Source: DATJXG01 sp035500455
GTDB taxonomy: Bacteria > Acidobacteriota > Terriglobia > Terriglobales > Acidobacteriaceae
DNA length: 35,020 nucleotides
Assembly: GCA_035500455.1 (NCBI GenBank)
Contig: DATJXG010000178.1
Coordinates: 1-35,020 of the forward strand
Reading direction: 5' to 3'
The translations under genes were made by a program, and so were the position numbers. This document shows positions 21,958-30,819 of this stretch, piece after piece. Each line of letters begins with the position of its first letter. Within the stretch, counting starts at the first letter, position 1. Under the pieces are notes generated by a model that saw only the letters and a list, made by a program, of their open reading frames with translations, had not been told where the DNA came from and did no database searches.

Positions 21958-24312
21958 CTACCTTCCACCGAGGCGCAATCGCACTCCTGCACGCACCAGG
22001 ATCGGGGGGCCTACCGTTAGCACCGGGGAGCGGGCTACGTCGTAACGCTGATCGAGCAGATTTTCCGCCGCCACGAATACTTCTACGCCGTGATGCAGGG
22101 AGTGCGCAGCCATGGCGTCCATGGTGAAGAAGCGGCGCAGGAGCAGGGTGTTCTGGTCGTCATCATAGGCGTTGCCTACAAATCTGCCCTGCAGGCTGAG
22201 CAGCACAACCGGCTTGTTGTAGGTCACCTGGAAGGTCAGCTTGTTGCGCGGGACCTGGGGAATGTCGAGGCCAACCAGGGAGACGTTGAGCGCGGGATTG
22301 GCGGGAAAGATGGTAACGGTGGCGTCGGTGTATTCATAGCCGCCGGAGAGCGAGAGGGCACTGTTGATCTGGGCGCTGGCTTCGATCTCCACGCCGCGAG
22401 AACGCGCGCCGCCCAGGTTCTGGCGCTGGCGTGTAATGAGGTTCGGCGTCTGGCTGATGGTGACGTTGGCCACTGGGCGGTTGATATCGGCCCAGAAGAA
22501 GTTGCCGCGCAGCAGAAAGCGCTGCGACCATCCGGAGATGATTACGCCGCCCTCGCCGCCGGTGAGGCGCTCCGCCAGGAGATTGGGGTTGGCCTGGGTA
22601 ACGATATTTCCGGCGCGAAAGCTGCGATAGAACTCGTTCAGCGTGGGAGCGCGGAAGGAACGATACCCGGAAGCGGTGAGCGAAACGTGCTGCGTGAGCT
22701 TGTGCAGAATGGCGAGGCGTGGGCTGAAGAAGGTTTCGCTGCGGTCAGGGACGGGAACGTTGGCGAAGAAGGCGTCGAAGTTCTGCCAGTGATCGACGCG
22801 GCCGCTTAGGGTGAGCAGCCAGGCCGGCGTGATGCGCACGATGTCCTCGCCATAGACACCCCAATTCACCTCGCGGCCGCCGCTGCTGGCGCCGCTGGTC
22901 ACCTGTCCGCCGGAGTAGCCCAGTTCGTCGGTCTGGCCGTGAACATCACGCTGCTCGAACCCCGCTACGAAGTTCTGCCGCGTTCCTACGCTCTTCAACC
23001 ACTGCGCGGAAAAGCCGACGCGCTGCGCGGGAACGTCCTGGGTGCGGGTGAGAGACTCGCTGTTGCGGTCGGCAGCGATGGAAGAAAACGATTGGTCGAG
23101 CGCCTGGCGGCTGGCGAAGGCGCGCAGTTTGAAGTCGCCGAGCGGCTGGGTGCCCCAGTCGGCGCCGAGATCGAGTTCGCGGACGGTGGTGCTGTTGGTC
23201 TGCAGCGGCGTGCCGTTTTCGCGCGATTCTCCAAACAGCGCTCCCCGAGCGAAAATCTGGCCATGATCGCCGAACAGGCGGGCGATGGTGGCGTCGCCCG
23301 ATGCATGCCTGGAGGCGACCGGCGTATCGACGCTGCCGCGCAGATCGGTGGGAACGGCGATGTATCCGTCGGTGCGAAAAAGGTCGGCGGCGATGGCTCC
23401 CGCCCATGGGCCGATGCGCTTGCTGCCGAAGAACGATAGGTCGGGCGTGCTTTCGTTGCCTCCCGCGGCTTCCAGAGAGAACGCGTCTTCGTTCACCGGC
23501 TTGCGCAGAATGTTGACGACTCCGCCGAGGGCGTCAGAGCCATAGAGGTGTGAAGCGCCGCCGCTGGCGGCCTCCATGCTGGCGATTTCTTCACGGGGCA
23601 CCCGCGCCCAGTACACCCAGCCGCCGAAGGGATCGTTCATGGGAAAGCCGTCGGCCAGCACCAGGGCGCGGCTGGCGCCGCTCGCGCCCAGGCCGCGGAG
23701 CGAAACACCCTGCGTGGTGGGATTGGCGATGCGGCTGCTGATGCGGCGAAACAGGCTGAAGCCGGGCACCTGCTGGAGCATGTCGTCGGTGGCGAGAGCG
23801 GCGGTGGAGGCGACGTCCTGCGGGGAGAGAATTACGATGCTGGTCGCCGTATCTACTACACGTGTGCCGGTGCGGTTGGCGGTGACGGTGACTTCCTCGG
23901 CGGGACCGGCGGGAGCCAGCACGATTTCGAGCGGAGGCGTGCCGCGGGTCCAGGCTAATTCTTTGCTCTCGAAACCTGCGGCCGAAACTTGCAGCATGGC
24001 GCGCTCGGCCGGAACACCGAGCAAGCGAAATCCCCCGGCGGAATTGGTGAGGACGGTTTGCGGTGAGGCGCCCTGAAGCGTAATCTGTGCGCCGGCGATG
24101 GCGGCGCCGGTGGTATCGGTAACGGTTCCGGCAATTCCGGTTTGCTGCGCACGACATGGAAGCGGTAGCAGGGCTGCTGCAAAGCACAGCGCAGCCAGAG
24201 ATTTCCCCAGGGGAAAGTTAGGGTACGATAACTGCTTGCGTCGGGGCGTTGGCGTCGTCAAAGTTAGGTGCGGGCGTTCTCTCGGCGGGCTGGAGCTTTG
24301 AGAGGGTCTCAC
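21958..24312 (-). CDS. TonB-dependent receptor with N-terminal carboxypeptidase-regulatory-like domain
   Basis: 784 residues, an outer-membrane active importer. GTG 24310-24312 is the first start available; it puts about 35 charged residues before the hydrophobic core LAALCFAAALLPLPCRA, so the true start may be a non-standard codon downstream. Next comes GIAGTVTDTTGAAIAGAQIT with the rest of the regulatory-like domain (about 57-125), then the TonB-box region EEVTVTANRTG, the plug (SIVILSPQDVAS to SHLYGSDALGGVVNILRKP) and a beta barrel ending in an aromatic-poor RLRLGGR. The ligand cannot be told; BtuB-like and siderophore-type receptors share this plug. It is divergent from the DUF885 peptidase 85 bases away, so it may serve the peptide locus. 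Confidence 0.92.
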   Translation of the reverse strand: MRPSQSSSPPRERPHLTLTTPTPRRKQLSYPNFPLGKSLAALCFAAALLPLPCRAQQTGIAGTVTDTTGAAIAGAQITLQGASPQTVLTNSAGGFRLLGVPAERAMLQVSAAGFESKELAWTRGTPPLEIVLAPAGPAEEVTVTANRTGTRVVDTATSIVILSPQDVASTAALATDDMLQQVPGFSLFRRISSRIANPTTQGVSLRGLGASGASRALVLADGFPMNDPFGGWVYWARVPREEIASMEAASGGASHLYGSDALGGVVNILRKPVNEDAFSLEAAGGNESTPDLSFFGSKRIGPWAGAIAADLFRTDGYIAVPTDLRGSVDTPVASRHASGDATIARLFGDHGQIFARGALFGESRENGTPLQTNSTTVRELDLGADWGTQPLGDFKLRAFASRQALDQSFSSIAADRNSESLTRTQDVPAQRVGFSAQWLKSVGTRQNFVAGFEQRDVHGQTDELGYSGGQVTSGASSGGREVNWGVYGEDIVRITPAWLLTLSGRVDHWQNFDAFFANVPVPDRSETFFSPRLAILHKLTQHVSLTASGYRSFRAPTLNEFYRSFRAGNIVTQANPNLLAERLTGGEGGVIISGWSQRFLLRGNFFWADINRPVANVTISQTPNLITRQRQNLGGARSRGVEIEASAQINSALSLSGGYEYTDATVTIFPANPALNVSLVGLDIPQVPRNKLTFQVTYNKPVVLLSLQGRFVGNAYDDDQNTLLLRRFFTMDAMAAHSLHHGVEVFVAAENLLDQRYDVARSPVLTVGPPILVRAGVRLRLGGR

Positions 24313-24397
24313 CCGCCTGGCCGGGCCGCTTCATCTTAGCAGCATGGAAGCGGGAGCCTGATTTGGCGAATTCTGAGAACACTTAAGGAGAAGGGAA

Positions 24398-26215
24398 ATG
24401 ACATCCGCGCTTTGGCGACGAATCAGCAACGCCACGGTTTGTATTTTTCTGAACGGCCTGCTGCTGGCTTTTCCGGGTTTTACGCGAGGTGCGTTTGCGG
24501 CTTCGGAGCAGAAGTCCGAGGCAACGGCGGATACAGCTGCCAAGCTGCATTCTCTCTTCGATGAAGAGTGGGAATACGAGCTGCGCACCAGCCCGGAAAC
24601 CGCCACCTTCCTGGGGGACAACCGTTACAACGACCGGCTGGACGACTACTCCGCCGAGGCGAGCCTGGCCGATGTGGCCGAGAGGCGAAAGTTTCTTGCC
24701 CGCTTCGAGGCCATCGACGCAGGGGGCCTTTCGCCGCAGGATGCGCTCAGCCTGAAGCTGATGATCCGCAATTTGCGGGAACAGATCGAAGGCGTGCAGT
24801 TCAAGCCGTGGGAGATGCCGGTGAACCAGATGAATGGGCCGCATCTGGACCTGCTGGAACTGCCGACGATTGTGCCGCTCAACGATGCCCACGACTACGA
24901 GAATTATTTGTCACGGCTGCGGCAGATTCCGCGGGTTCTGGAGCAGATCACCGCCAACATGCGCCAGGGCATGCAGGACCGTCTGATGCCGCCGCGATAC
25001 CTTCTGGAAAAAGTGGCGGCGCAGGCGCAGGAGGTGACGGGCAAGAAGGGCGAGGCGAGTCCGTTTGCCCGGCCTGTGGAGAAGTTTCCCACCGGCGTTT
25101 CCGACGACGATCAGAAGCGTTTGCGCACGGCAATTCTGGCGGCAATCGACGACGAGATCATTCCCGCGTACACGCGCTTCGCGGCGTTCGTCCGCGACGA
25201 CTATGCTCCCCACGGACGCACCGAACCCGGCGTTTGGTCGCTCCCCGATGGAGCAGCCCGTTATGCCTATGACGTTCGAGAAATGACAACCACCGATCTG
25301 ACGCCCGACCAGATCCACGCGATCGGGCTGAAGCAGATCGCCGCCACGGAAGCCGACATGCTGGCGCTGGCCCACAAGCTGGGATTCAAAGACCTGGCCA
25401 GCCTGAATGAACACATCAAGAAAGACCGAAGCCTCTACGCCACGTCCGGCCAGCAGTTGCTCGACCTGTATACAAAATATGCACGGCAGATGGAGGCGCG
25501 CCTGCCGGAGTTATTCGGGCGGCTGCCCAAGAACAAGCTACGGATTGTTCCGATGGATCCGTTTCGCTCCAAGGATGCCGTACCCGCCGACTACACCGAA
25601 GGTGCGGCCGACGGCTCGCGGGCCGGGCGCATCAACGTGAATGAGTGGGACCCGGAGCATCGCCTGCTGCTGAACGTGGAAGCGATCGCTTATCACGAAG
25701 GCGTTCCCGGGCACCACCTGCAGATTTCGATTGCCCAGGAACTCAGCGGGCTGCCGGCATTCCGGCGCAACGGCCAGTACACGGCGTTTGTCGAGGGCTG
25801 GGCGTTTTATTCGGAGCGGTTGGGGAAAGAGATCGGCTTCTACCAGGACCCGTACAGCGATTACGGGCGGTTGGAGAACGAAATGTGGCGGGCGGTGCGG
25901 CTGGTGGTGGATACCGGCGTGCACTCCAAACACTGGTCGCGCGAGCAGATGGTGGACCTGTTCCATCGTTATACGGCGATGGATGAGCCGAATGTGCAAA
26001 GCGAAGTGGACCGCTACATTGCGTGGCCGGGCCAGGCGCTGGCCTACAAGCTGGGGCAGTTGGAGATTTTGAAGCTGCGGGAAGAAGCACGCAGCAAGCT
26101 CGGCAGCAAATTTGATCTGCGGGCATTTCATGATGAGATTGTAGGAGATGGGCCCTTGCCGCTGGACGTGCTGGATGCGCAGGTTGAAGGTTGGATTGGG
26201 CGGCAGGGGAAATAG
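24398..26215 (+). CDS. Exported DUF885 family peptidase (first copy)
   Basis: 605 residues from ATG 24398, with AAGGAG at 24386-24391. A signal peptide ends near GAFAAS. DUF885 proteins are predicted zinc-dependent peptidases or carboxypeptidases; the central mark here is YHEGVPGHHLQ with His433, Glu434 and His439/His440. Other family segments are TFLGDNRYNDRLDDYS near the N-terminus, the DLTPDQIHAIGLKQI helix, and YIAWPGQALAYKLGQLEILKLR near the C-terminus. It probably acts in the periplasm on short peptides. The dehydrogenase genes follow 84 bases downstream on the same strand, and a second DUF885 gene closes the locus. Substrate specificity is unknown. Confidence 0.92.
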   Translation: MTSALWRRISNATVCIFLNGLLLAFPGFTRGAFAASEQKSEATADTAAKLHSLFDEEWEYELRTSPETATFLGDNRYNDRLDDYSAEASLADVAERRKFLARFEAIDAGGLSPQDALSLKLMIRNLREQIEGVQFKPWEMPVNQMNGPHLDLLELPTIVPLNDAHDYENYLSRLRQIPRVLEQITANMRQGMQDRLMPPRYLLEKVAAQAQEVTGKKGEASPFARPVEKFPTGVSDDDQKRLRTAILAAIDDEIIPAYTRFAAFVRDDYAPHGRTEPGVWSLPDGAARYAYDVREMTTTDLTPDQIHAIGLKQIAATEADMLALAHKLGFKDLASLNEHIKKDRSLYATSGQQLLDLYTKYARQMEARLPELFGRLPKNKLRIVPMDPFRSKDAVPADYTEGAADGSRAGRINVNEWDPEHRLLLNVEAIAYHEGVPGHHLQISIAQELSGLPAFRRNGQYTAFVEGWAFYSERLGKEIGFYQDPYSDYGRLENEMWRAVRLVVDTGVHSKHWSREQMVDLFHRYTAMDEPNVQSEVDRYIAWPGQALAYKLGQLEILKLREEARSKLGSKFDLRAFHDEIVGDGPLPLDVLDAQVEGWIGRQGK

Positions 26216-26299
26216 AAGAGGGGTGGCGGTCTGACGCCTCCGACTCTCATCTAGTCTGACAGGTTGAACAAAATCTCCGTCGCATCTGGAAATTCGCGA

Positions 26300-27430
26300 A
26301 TGAGCAGCGCGGGCTACGACGTGATCATCGTGGGCGCAGGAATTGTAGGCGCCGCCTGCGCCGACGAATGCGCGCGGGCCGGACTGAAGACGCTGGTGGT
26401 GGACCGCGAAGGCGTAGGCGGTGGCGCCACCGCCGCGGGCATGGGGCACATCGTGGTAATGGACGACTCCGAGGCGCAGTTCGCTCTCACGCGTTATTCG
26501 CAGCAGCTTTGGCAATCCTTGCGATCCGGGCTTCCTCGCGATGTGGAATACGAGCAGTGCGGGACCATCTGGGTGGCGGCCGATGACGAGGAGATGGGTG
26601 AGGTTGAGCGGAAGCGGTCTTATTACCAAAGCCGTGGGGTTCGGGTTGAGGTGCTGGCTGCGGGCGAACTGGAGCGCCTGGAGCCGAATTTGCGCAAAGG
26701 CCTGGCGGGCGGACTGCTGGTGCTGGAAGATGGCGTGCTGTATCCGCCATGCGCGGCGCGCTTCCTGATGCAGCGCGCAAAAGAGGCCGGCGCGGAGTTT
26801 CGGCTGGGGAGTTCGGTGACGGAATTGCGCCAAGGCAGAGTCGTCCTGGAGGATGGGACGCAGTTTCACGCCGATAGGTTGGTGAATGCCGCTGGAGCCT
26901 GGGCGGGGGCTCTGACTCCGGGGGTGGACGTCAAAAAACGCAAGGGCCATCTGGTGATCACCGACCGCTATCCGGGATTTGTGCGCCATCAACTGGTGGA
27001 ATTGGGATATCTGAAGAGCGCGCACTCGGTTGCGACCGACTCGGTGGCCTTCAACGTTCAGCCACGGCAGACCGGCCAGGTGCTGATCGGGTCTTCGCGG
27101 CAGTACGGAGCGGAAGAGAAGGCGGTGGACAGCGAAATTCTGGCGCGCATGATGCGCCGGGCCAGCGAATACATGCCGGCGCTGGCGCAGACCTCCGTCA
27201 TCCGCACCTGGACCGGCTTTCGCGCCGCCACGCCCGACAAGTTGCCGCTGATTGGGCCGTGGCGCAGCGATCCCACGGTATTTCTCGCCACCGGGCATGA
27301 GGGGCTGGGAATCACCACGTCGCTGGCAACCGCGCGGTTGCTGGTGGATCAGATCATGGGGCGGCGATCGGAAATTTCTGCCGAACCCTACCTGCCCTCA
27401 CGGCCGGTCAGTGAGCAGGTTCATGCCTGA
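26300..27430 (+). CDS. FAD-dependent oxidoreductase, D-amino-acid-oxidase type (hydroxyproline dehydrogenase / HcnC-like subunit)
   Basis: 376 residues from ATG 26300; a TTG at 26264 is a possible alternative. The N-terminal FAD motif is YDVIIVGAGIVGAACADECA, followed by GVGGGATAAGMGHIV. The C-terminal part has TWTGFRAATPDKLPLIGP and ATGHEGLGITTSLATARLL, which close the DAO (PF01266) fold around the flavin. In the heteromeric enzymes this subunit oxidises the amino or imino acid C-N bond. Its stop overlaps the next start by eight bases. The gene order oxidase, small 2Fe-2S, FAD/2Fe-2S matches cis-4-hydroxy-D-proline dehydrogenases and hydrogen cyanide synthase. The downstream semialdehyde dehydrogenase favours the former. 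Confidence 0.88.
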   Translation: MSSAGYDVIIVGAGIVGAACADECARAGLKTLVVDREGVGGGATAAGMGHIVVMDDSEAQFALTRYSQQLWQSLRSGLPRDVEYEQCGTIWVAADDEEMGEVERKRSYYQSRGVRVEVLAAGELERLEPNLRKGLAGGLLVLEDGVLYPPCAARFLMQRAKEAGAEFRLGSSVTELRQGRVVLEDGTQFHADRLVNAAGAWAGALTPGVDVKKRKGHLVITDRYPGFVRHQLVELGYLKSAHSVATDSVAFNVQPRQTGQVLIGSSRQYGAEEKAVDSEILARMMRRASEYMPALAQTSVIRTWTGFRAATPDKLPLIGPWRSDPTVFLATGHEGLGITTSLATARLLVDQIMGRRSEISAEPYLPSRPVSEQVHA

Positions 27431-27668
27431 AACGGTTGCGGTTGTGGTGAACGGCAAGCGCGTCGCGGTGCCGGCGGGAGCGACGGTCGCGGTGGCCATC
27501 GCCGTGGCCGGAGAATTCTGCCGGAGGTCGGTGACGGGCGAGCCGCGCACTGCCTTGTGCGGCATGGGGATTTGCTTCGAATGCCGCGCGATCGTCAATG
27601 GACGGCCGCATTGCCGCAGCTGCCAGATTGTGTGCCAGCCCGGCATGGATGTACGTACAGATGAGTAA
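27423..27668 (+). CDS. (2Fe-2S)-binding small subunit, HcnA/hydroxyproline dehydrogenase gamma type
   Basis: 81 residues, a Fer2_4 (PF13510) domain. VVVNGKRVAVPAGATVAVAI is the opening beta-grasp, and ALCGMGICFECRAIVNGRPH carries the cluster cysteines, with CRSCQIVCQPGMDV supplying the rest. Usual length for this subunit. It overlaps both neighbours by eight bases (start ATG 27423, stop 27666-27668), so the three subunits are translationally coupled. It passes electrons between the two flavin subunits. One extra cysteine beyond the usual four is present near the C-terminus. Confidence 0.88.
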   Translation: MPETVAVVVNGKRVAVPAGATVAVAIAVAGEFCRRSVTGEPRTALCGMGICFECRAIVNGRPHCRSCQIVCQPGMDVRTDE

Positions 27669-28947
27669 AGATGCGCAATTCGACGTGCTGGTGATCGGCG
27701 GCGGTCCGGCGGGCTTGGCCGCGGCGGTGATGGCGGCGGAGTGCGGACGTCGCGTTGGGATCGTTGAGGACAACGCGGCGCTCGGAGGCCAGATCTGGCG
27801 GGGAGAAGCCCAGACCGCCGGATCGGCGGCGCAGAATTGGGCAGAGCGTATGAACGCAGCCGGCGTCGAACTCCGCTGCTCGACCCGGGTCTTTCATCAG
27901 CCGCAAGCCGGAGCGCTACTGTGCGAGACGCCTGGCGGCGTCTGCGAGTTGCAGTACTCGCAGCTGGTCATCGCTACCGGCGCGCGCGAGCGATTCCTTC
28001 CCTTCCCCGGCTGGACGCTGCCGAACGTGATGGGCGCGGGCGGGTTGCAGGCGATGGTCAAATCCGGCCTTGCGATCGCCGGGAAACGAGTGGTGGTGGC
28101 AGGCAGCGGTCCCCTGCTCATCGCGGTGGCGGCCTATTTGCGGCAACACGGCGCGGTGGTGCCATTTGTTTGCGAGCAGGCTTCGTGGAGCAGCCTGGCG
28201 CGGTTTGGACTTTCGCTGCTCGGGCAGAGCGGGAAATTGGCCGAGGCTCTGCGCTTTCGGCGGCAACTTCAGGGAGTGCAGTTCGCCGCAGGTTCCTGGG
28301 TGGTTGAGGCCAAGGGGAAGGATGTCCTGGAAGAAGTTGTGATTTCCCGCGGGGGTAAACGGCAGAACATTGCCTGCGACTACCTGGCCTGCGGCTTTCA
28401 TTTAGCCCCGAACGTCGAACTCGCTGCCTTCCTGGGTTGTAATATCAATATCAACGACGGCTGCGTGCTGGTAGACGATCTGCAGCGCACTTCGGTGCGG
28501 GGTGTGTTTTGCGCGGGCGAGCCTACCGGAATTGGGGGCTTAGAGCTGTCGCTGGTGGAGGGCAAAATCGCGGGGTTCGCCGCTGCGGCGCGCGAAGTAC
28601 CGCGACCGCTTTTCGCGGAACGAAGCAGAATGCGGCGTTTTGCGCATCGGCTCAACGTCGCCTTTGCGCTTCGTCCAGAACTAAAAAAGTTGGCGCAGCC
28701 GGAAACCATTGTGTGCCGCTGCGAGGACGTGACCTGCGGCAGGTTGAGTCAACACACGACGTGGCGCGAGGCGAAGCTGCATTCCCGCTGCGGCATGGGC
28801 CCGTGCCAGGGACGGATCTGCGGGCCGGCAGCGGAGTTTCTTTTTGGCTGGAAGCCGGACTCAGTTCGTCCGCCGATCTTTCCTGTCGCGTTTGAGAGCC
28901 TGGCCCGGATTTCTGAGGCCCAGCATGAGCTGGTTGGCCCGGTGTAG
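27661..28947 (+). CDS. FAD/NAD(P)-binding oxidoreductase with BFD-like 2Fe-2S segment (HcnB / alpha subunit type)
   Basis: 428 residues from ATG 27661. Rossmann motif VLVIGGGPAGLAAAVMAAEC (FAD); EDNAALGGQIWRGE is typical of the HcnB/opine oxidase group, and VIATGARERFLPFPGWTLPN is the second flavin segment. RVVVAGSGPLLIAVAAYL marks a second nucleotide fold. Near the C-terminus IVCRCEDVTCGRL and CGMGPCQGRICGP give a BFD-like four-cysteine 2Fe-2S site. It oxidises the small subunit and passes electrons on. Third gene of the coupled unit; the aldehyde dehydrogenase starts 155 bases downstream after a tandem repeat. The exact substrate is inferred from context. Confidence 0.9.
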   Translation: MSKDAQFDVLVIGGGPAGLAAAVMAAECGRRVGIVEDNAALGGQIWRGEAQTAGSAAQNWAERMNAAGVELRCSTRVFHQPQAGALLCETPGGVCELQYSQLVIATGARERFLPFPGWTLPNVMGAGGLQAMVKSGLAIAGKRVVVAGSGPLLIAVAAYLRQHGAVVPFVCEQASWSSLARFGLSLLGQSGKLAEALRFRRQLQGVQFAAGSWVVEAKGKDVLEEVVISRGGKRQNIACDYLACGFHLAPNVELAAFLGCNININDGCVLVDDLQRTSVRGVFCAGEPTGIGGLELSLVEGKIAGFAAAAREVPRPLFAERSRMRRFAHRLNVAFALRPELKKLAQPETIVCRCEDVTCGRLSQHTTWREAKLHSRCGMGPCQGRICGPAAEFLFGWKPDSVRPPIFPVAFESLARISEAQHELVGPV

Positions 28948-28987
28948 GCTGTATGTGGCTCCCTGAGCCCGGTTTGGCCGGGCATAG

Positions 28988-29043
28988 GACGTTTCGGTGG
29001 AGATGCTTGGGTAAAGATGCTTGGATAAAGACGTTTGGGTGAA
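28988..29043 (+). repeat. Four tandem 14-base units
   Basis: GACGTTTCGGTGGA, GATGCTTGGGTAAA, GATGCTTGGATAAA, GACGTTTGGGTGAA, without gaps. The last unit runs directly into GATCAG and the heptamer element at 29047, and its GGGTGAA is the left flank seen at other heptamer copies. Confidence 0.8.
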
Positions 29044-29046
29044 GAT

Positions 29047-29081
29047 CAGTTCTCAGTTGTCAGATCGCAGTTCTCAGTTGC
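29047..29081 (+). repeat. CAG-heptamer element, copy 5
   Basis: CAGTTCT, CAGTTGT, CAGATCG, CAGTTCT, CAGTTGC, preceded by GGGTGAAGAT. It differs from copy 1 (2255) at only three of the 35 positions. It lies 21 bases before the aldehyde dehydrogenase start. Confidence 0.85.
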
Positions 29082-29102
29082 GGTTACTTGATTGGAGCGA
29101 AT

Positions 29103-30722
29103 GTGAGCTTATTTGGACGATCGATTGTTGGATATCGCGCGGGAGTGGGAGGGGCTGGAGCTTTCCAGGCCAGCGAGCCTCGCACCGGGCGGAAGTTGAC
29201 CCCGGAGTTCTTGTATGCGACGGCGGAGGAAGTCGAAACCGCGGTCAAGCTGGCGCATGAAGCGTTTGACAGCTATGGACATCTGCCGGGGCGGGAGAAA
29301 GCCCGCTTTCTGCGGGCGATTGCCGCCAACATCGAGGCCGTCGCCGAAGAGGTGATCGGGCGCGCCGAACAGGAAACCGCGCTCCCCAGGGCGCGGCTGC
29401 AAGGGGAAACTGCGCGCACCTGCGGCCAGCTGCGGCTGTTCGCGCAACTGGTAGAGGAAGGCTCGTGGGTGGATGCCCGCATTGACCGCGCCGATGCCGA
29501 GCGCAAACCTCTGCCCAAGCCGGATGTTCGCTCACTGCTGCGGTCGTTGGGGCCGGTGGTGGTGTTCGCGCCGAGTAATTTTCCGCTGGCATTTTCGGTG
29601 GCCGGCGGCGATACGGCTTCAGCACTCGCGGCGGGCAGTCCGGTGATCGTGAAAGCGCACGGCGCGCACCCGGGAACCAGTGAGCTTGTAGGCCAAGCGG
29701 TACAGAAGAGCGCGCAGGAGTGCGGCATGCCGGAGGGAGTGTTCTCGCTGCTGTTCGGCAAGGGCACGGAAGTGGGAACGGCACTGGTGAAGCATCCCTG
29801 GATCAAGGCAGTGGGCTTCACCGGGTCGCGCGCCGGCGGCCGGACGCTCATGGATCTGGCGGCAGCGCGGCCCGACCCGATTCCCGTGTACACCGAGATG
29901 AGCAGCACCAACCCGGTGTTCATCCTGCCGGGAGCGCTGAAGAAAAATGCCGAGAGCATTGCCGCCGGACTTTACGGCTCCTTCACCCTGGGCGCCGGGC
30001 AGTTCTGCACCAAGCCGGGGCTGGTTTTTTTGCCGGATGGCGCCGACGACAACACCTTCATCAGCAAGCTGCAGAAGTCGGTCTTTGACTCCGCGCCGTT
30101 TACCCTGCTGTCCTCGGGGATCAAGGATTCGTACCGTGGCGGCACCGAGCAGCGCAAGACCCACAAAGGCGTGAGGGTGCTGGCGGAGCACACATCGCCT
30201 GCGGGGCCGGAGTTCAACGTGGGGGCAGCACTTTTTGAAACGGATGCGGCTTCGTTCCTGCAGGATGGCGAACTGGAAGCGGAAATCTTCGGGCCTTCGA
30301 CCTTGCTGATACGCCACGCCAGCCGCGAACAACTGTTGACGGCGGCGCGGGGACTGGAGGGCCATTTGACCGCGACCATCCATGGAACCGAACGCGATCT
30401 GGAAGAATATCGCGATCTGATTGCAATTCTGGAAGACAAAGTGGGACGGCTCATCTTCAACGGCTTCCCTACCGGCGTGGAGGTTTGCGCCGCCATGGTG
30501 CACGGCGGACCGTATCCCGCAACTTCGGATGGACGCTCGACCTCGGTGGGGACGCGGGCGATTTTCCGTTTCTGCCGCGCCGTCTGCTACCAGGGCTTTC
30601 CGGACGCCGCTTTGCCAGATGAACTGAAGGACGCCAATCCGCTGGGCATCTGGCGCATGATCGACGGCGAAATTAGCCGGGAGCCGGTGGCGCTGCCGAT
30701 GAGGGTGGAAGCGGGAAGATAG
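29103..30722 (+). CDS. Alpha-ketoglutarate-semialdehyde (2,5-dioxovalerate) dehydrogenase, NADP-type aldehyde dehydrogenase
   Basis: 539 residues from GTG 29103, with GGAG (29094-29097) five bases upstream; a TTG 15 bases earlier is less likely. Family opening VSLFGRSIVGYR, then FQASEPRTGRKL. VVVFAPSNFPLAFSVAGGDT is the cofactor entry segment, and VGFTGSRAGG the nucleotide loop. EMSSTNPVFILPGAL holds the catalytic glutamate, and GAGQFCTKPGLVF the catalytic cysteine. GRLIFNGFPTGVEVCAAMVHGGPYPATSD is characteristic of the dioxovalerate dehydrogenases. It oxidises alpha-ketoglutarate semialdehyde to alpha-ketoglutarate, the last step of hydroxyproline (and some sugar-acid) degradation, which fits the dehydrogenase genes upstream. 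Confidence 0.9.
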   Translation: MSLFGRSIVGYRAGVGGAGAFQASEPRTGRKLTPEFLYATAEEVETAVKLAHEAFDSYGHLPGREKARFLRAIAANIEAVAEEVIGRAEQETALPRARLQGETARTCGQLRLFAQLVEEGSWVDARIDRADAERKPLPKPDVRSLLRSLGPVVVFAPSNFPLAFSVAGGDTASALAAGSPVIVKAHGAHPGTSELVGQAVQKSAQECGMPEGVFSLLFGKGTEVGTALVKHPWIKAVGFTGSRAGGRTLMDLAAARPDPIPVYTEMSSTNPVFILPGALKKNAESIAAGLYGSFTLGAGQFCTKPGLVFLPDGADDNTFISKLQKSVFDSAPFTLLSSGIKDSYRGGTEQRKTHKGVRVLAEHTSPAGPEFNVGAALFETDAASFLQDGELEAEIFGPSTLLIRHASREQLLTAARGLEGHLTATIHGTERDLEEYRDLIAILEDKVGRLIFNGFPTGVEVCAAMVHGGPYPATSDGRSTSVGTRAIFRFCRAVCYQGFPDAALPDELKDANPLGIWRMIDGEISREPVALPMRVEAGR

Positions 30723-30745
30723 TTCACTCTCCAGATTCACGATCT

Positions 30746-30800
30746 TCTTTGCGTCCTTTGCGCTCTTCGCGGTGATGAATCAGCGCAAAGAACGCAAAGA
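30746..30800. repeat. Fold-back GCGCAAAG element
   Basis: TCTTTGCGTCCTTTGCGC (30746-30763) is the reverse complement of GCGCAAAGAACGCAAAGA (30783-30800) at 17 of 18 positions. The right arm continues as TCGCAAAG. Same architecture as 21127-21239 but different sequence. Confidence 0.75.
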
Positions 30801-30819
30801 TCGCAAAGTCTAACCCACT

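Noticed and set aside
21958..24312. TonB receptor as a B12 importer serving NrdJ
   Set aside because: The plug is generic, no btu genes are nearby, and nrdJ is more than 20 kb away.
25538..27298. 586-codon minus-strand open frame
   Set aside because: It lies opposite the DUF885 and oxidoreductase genes; His/Arg/Pro-rich shadow without any motif.
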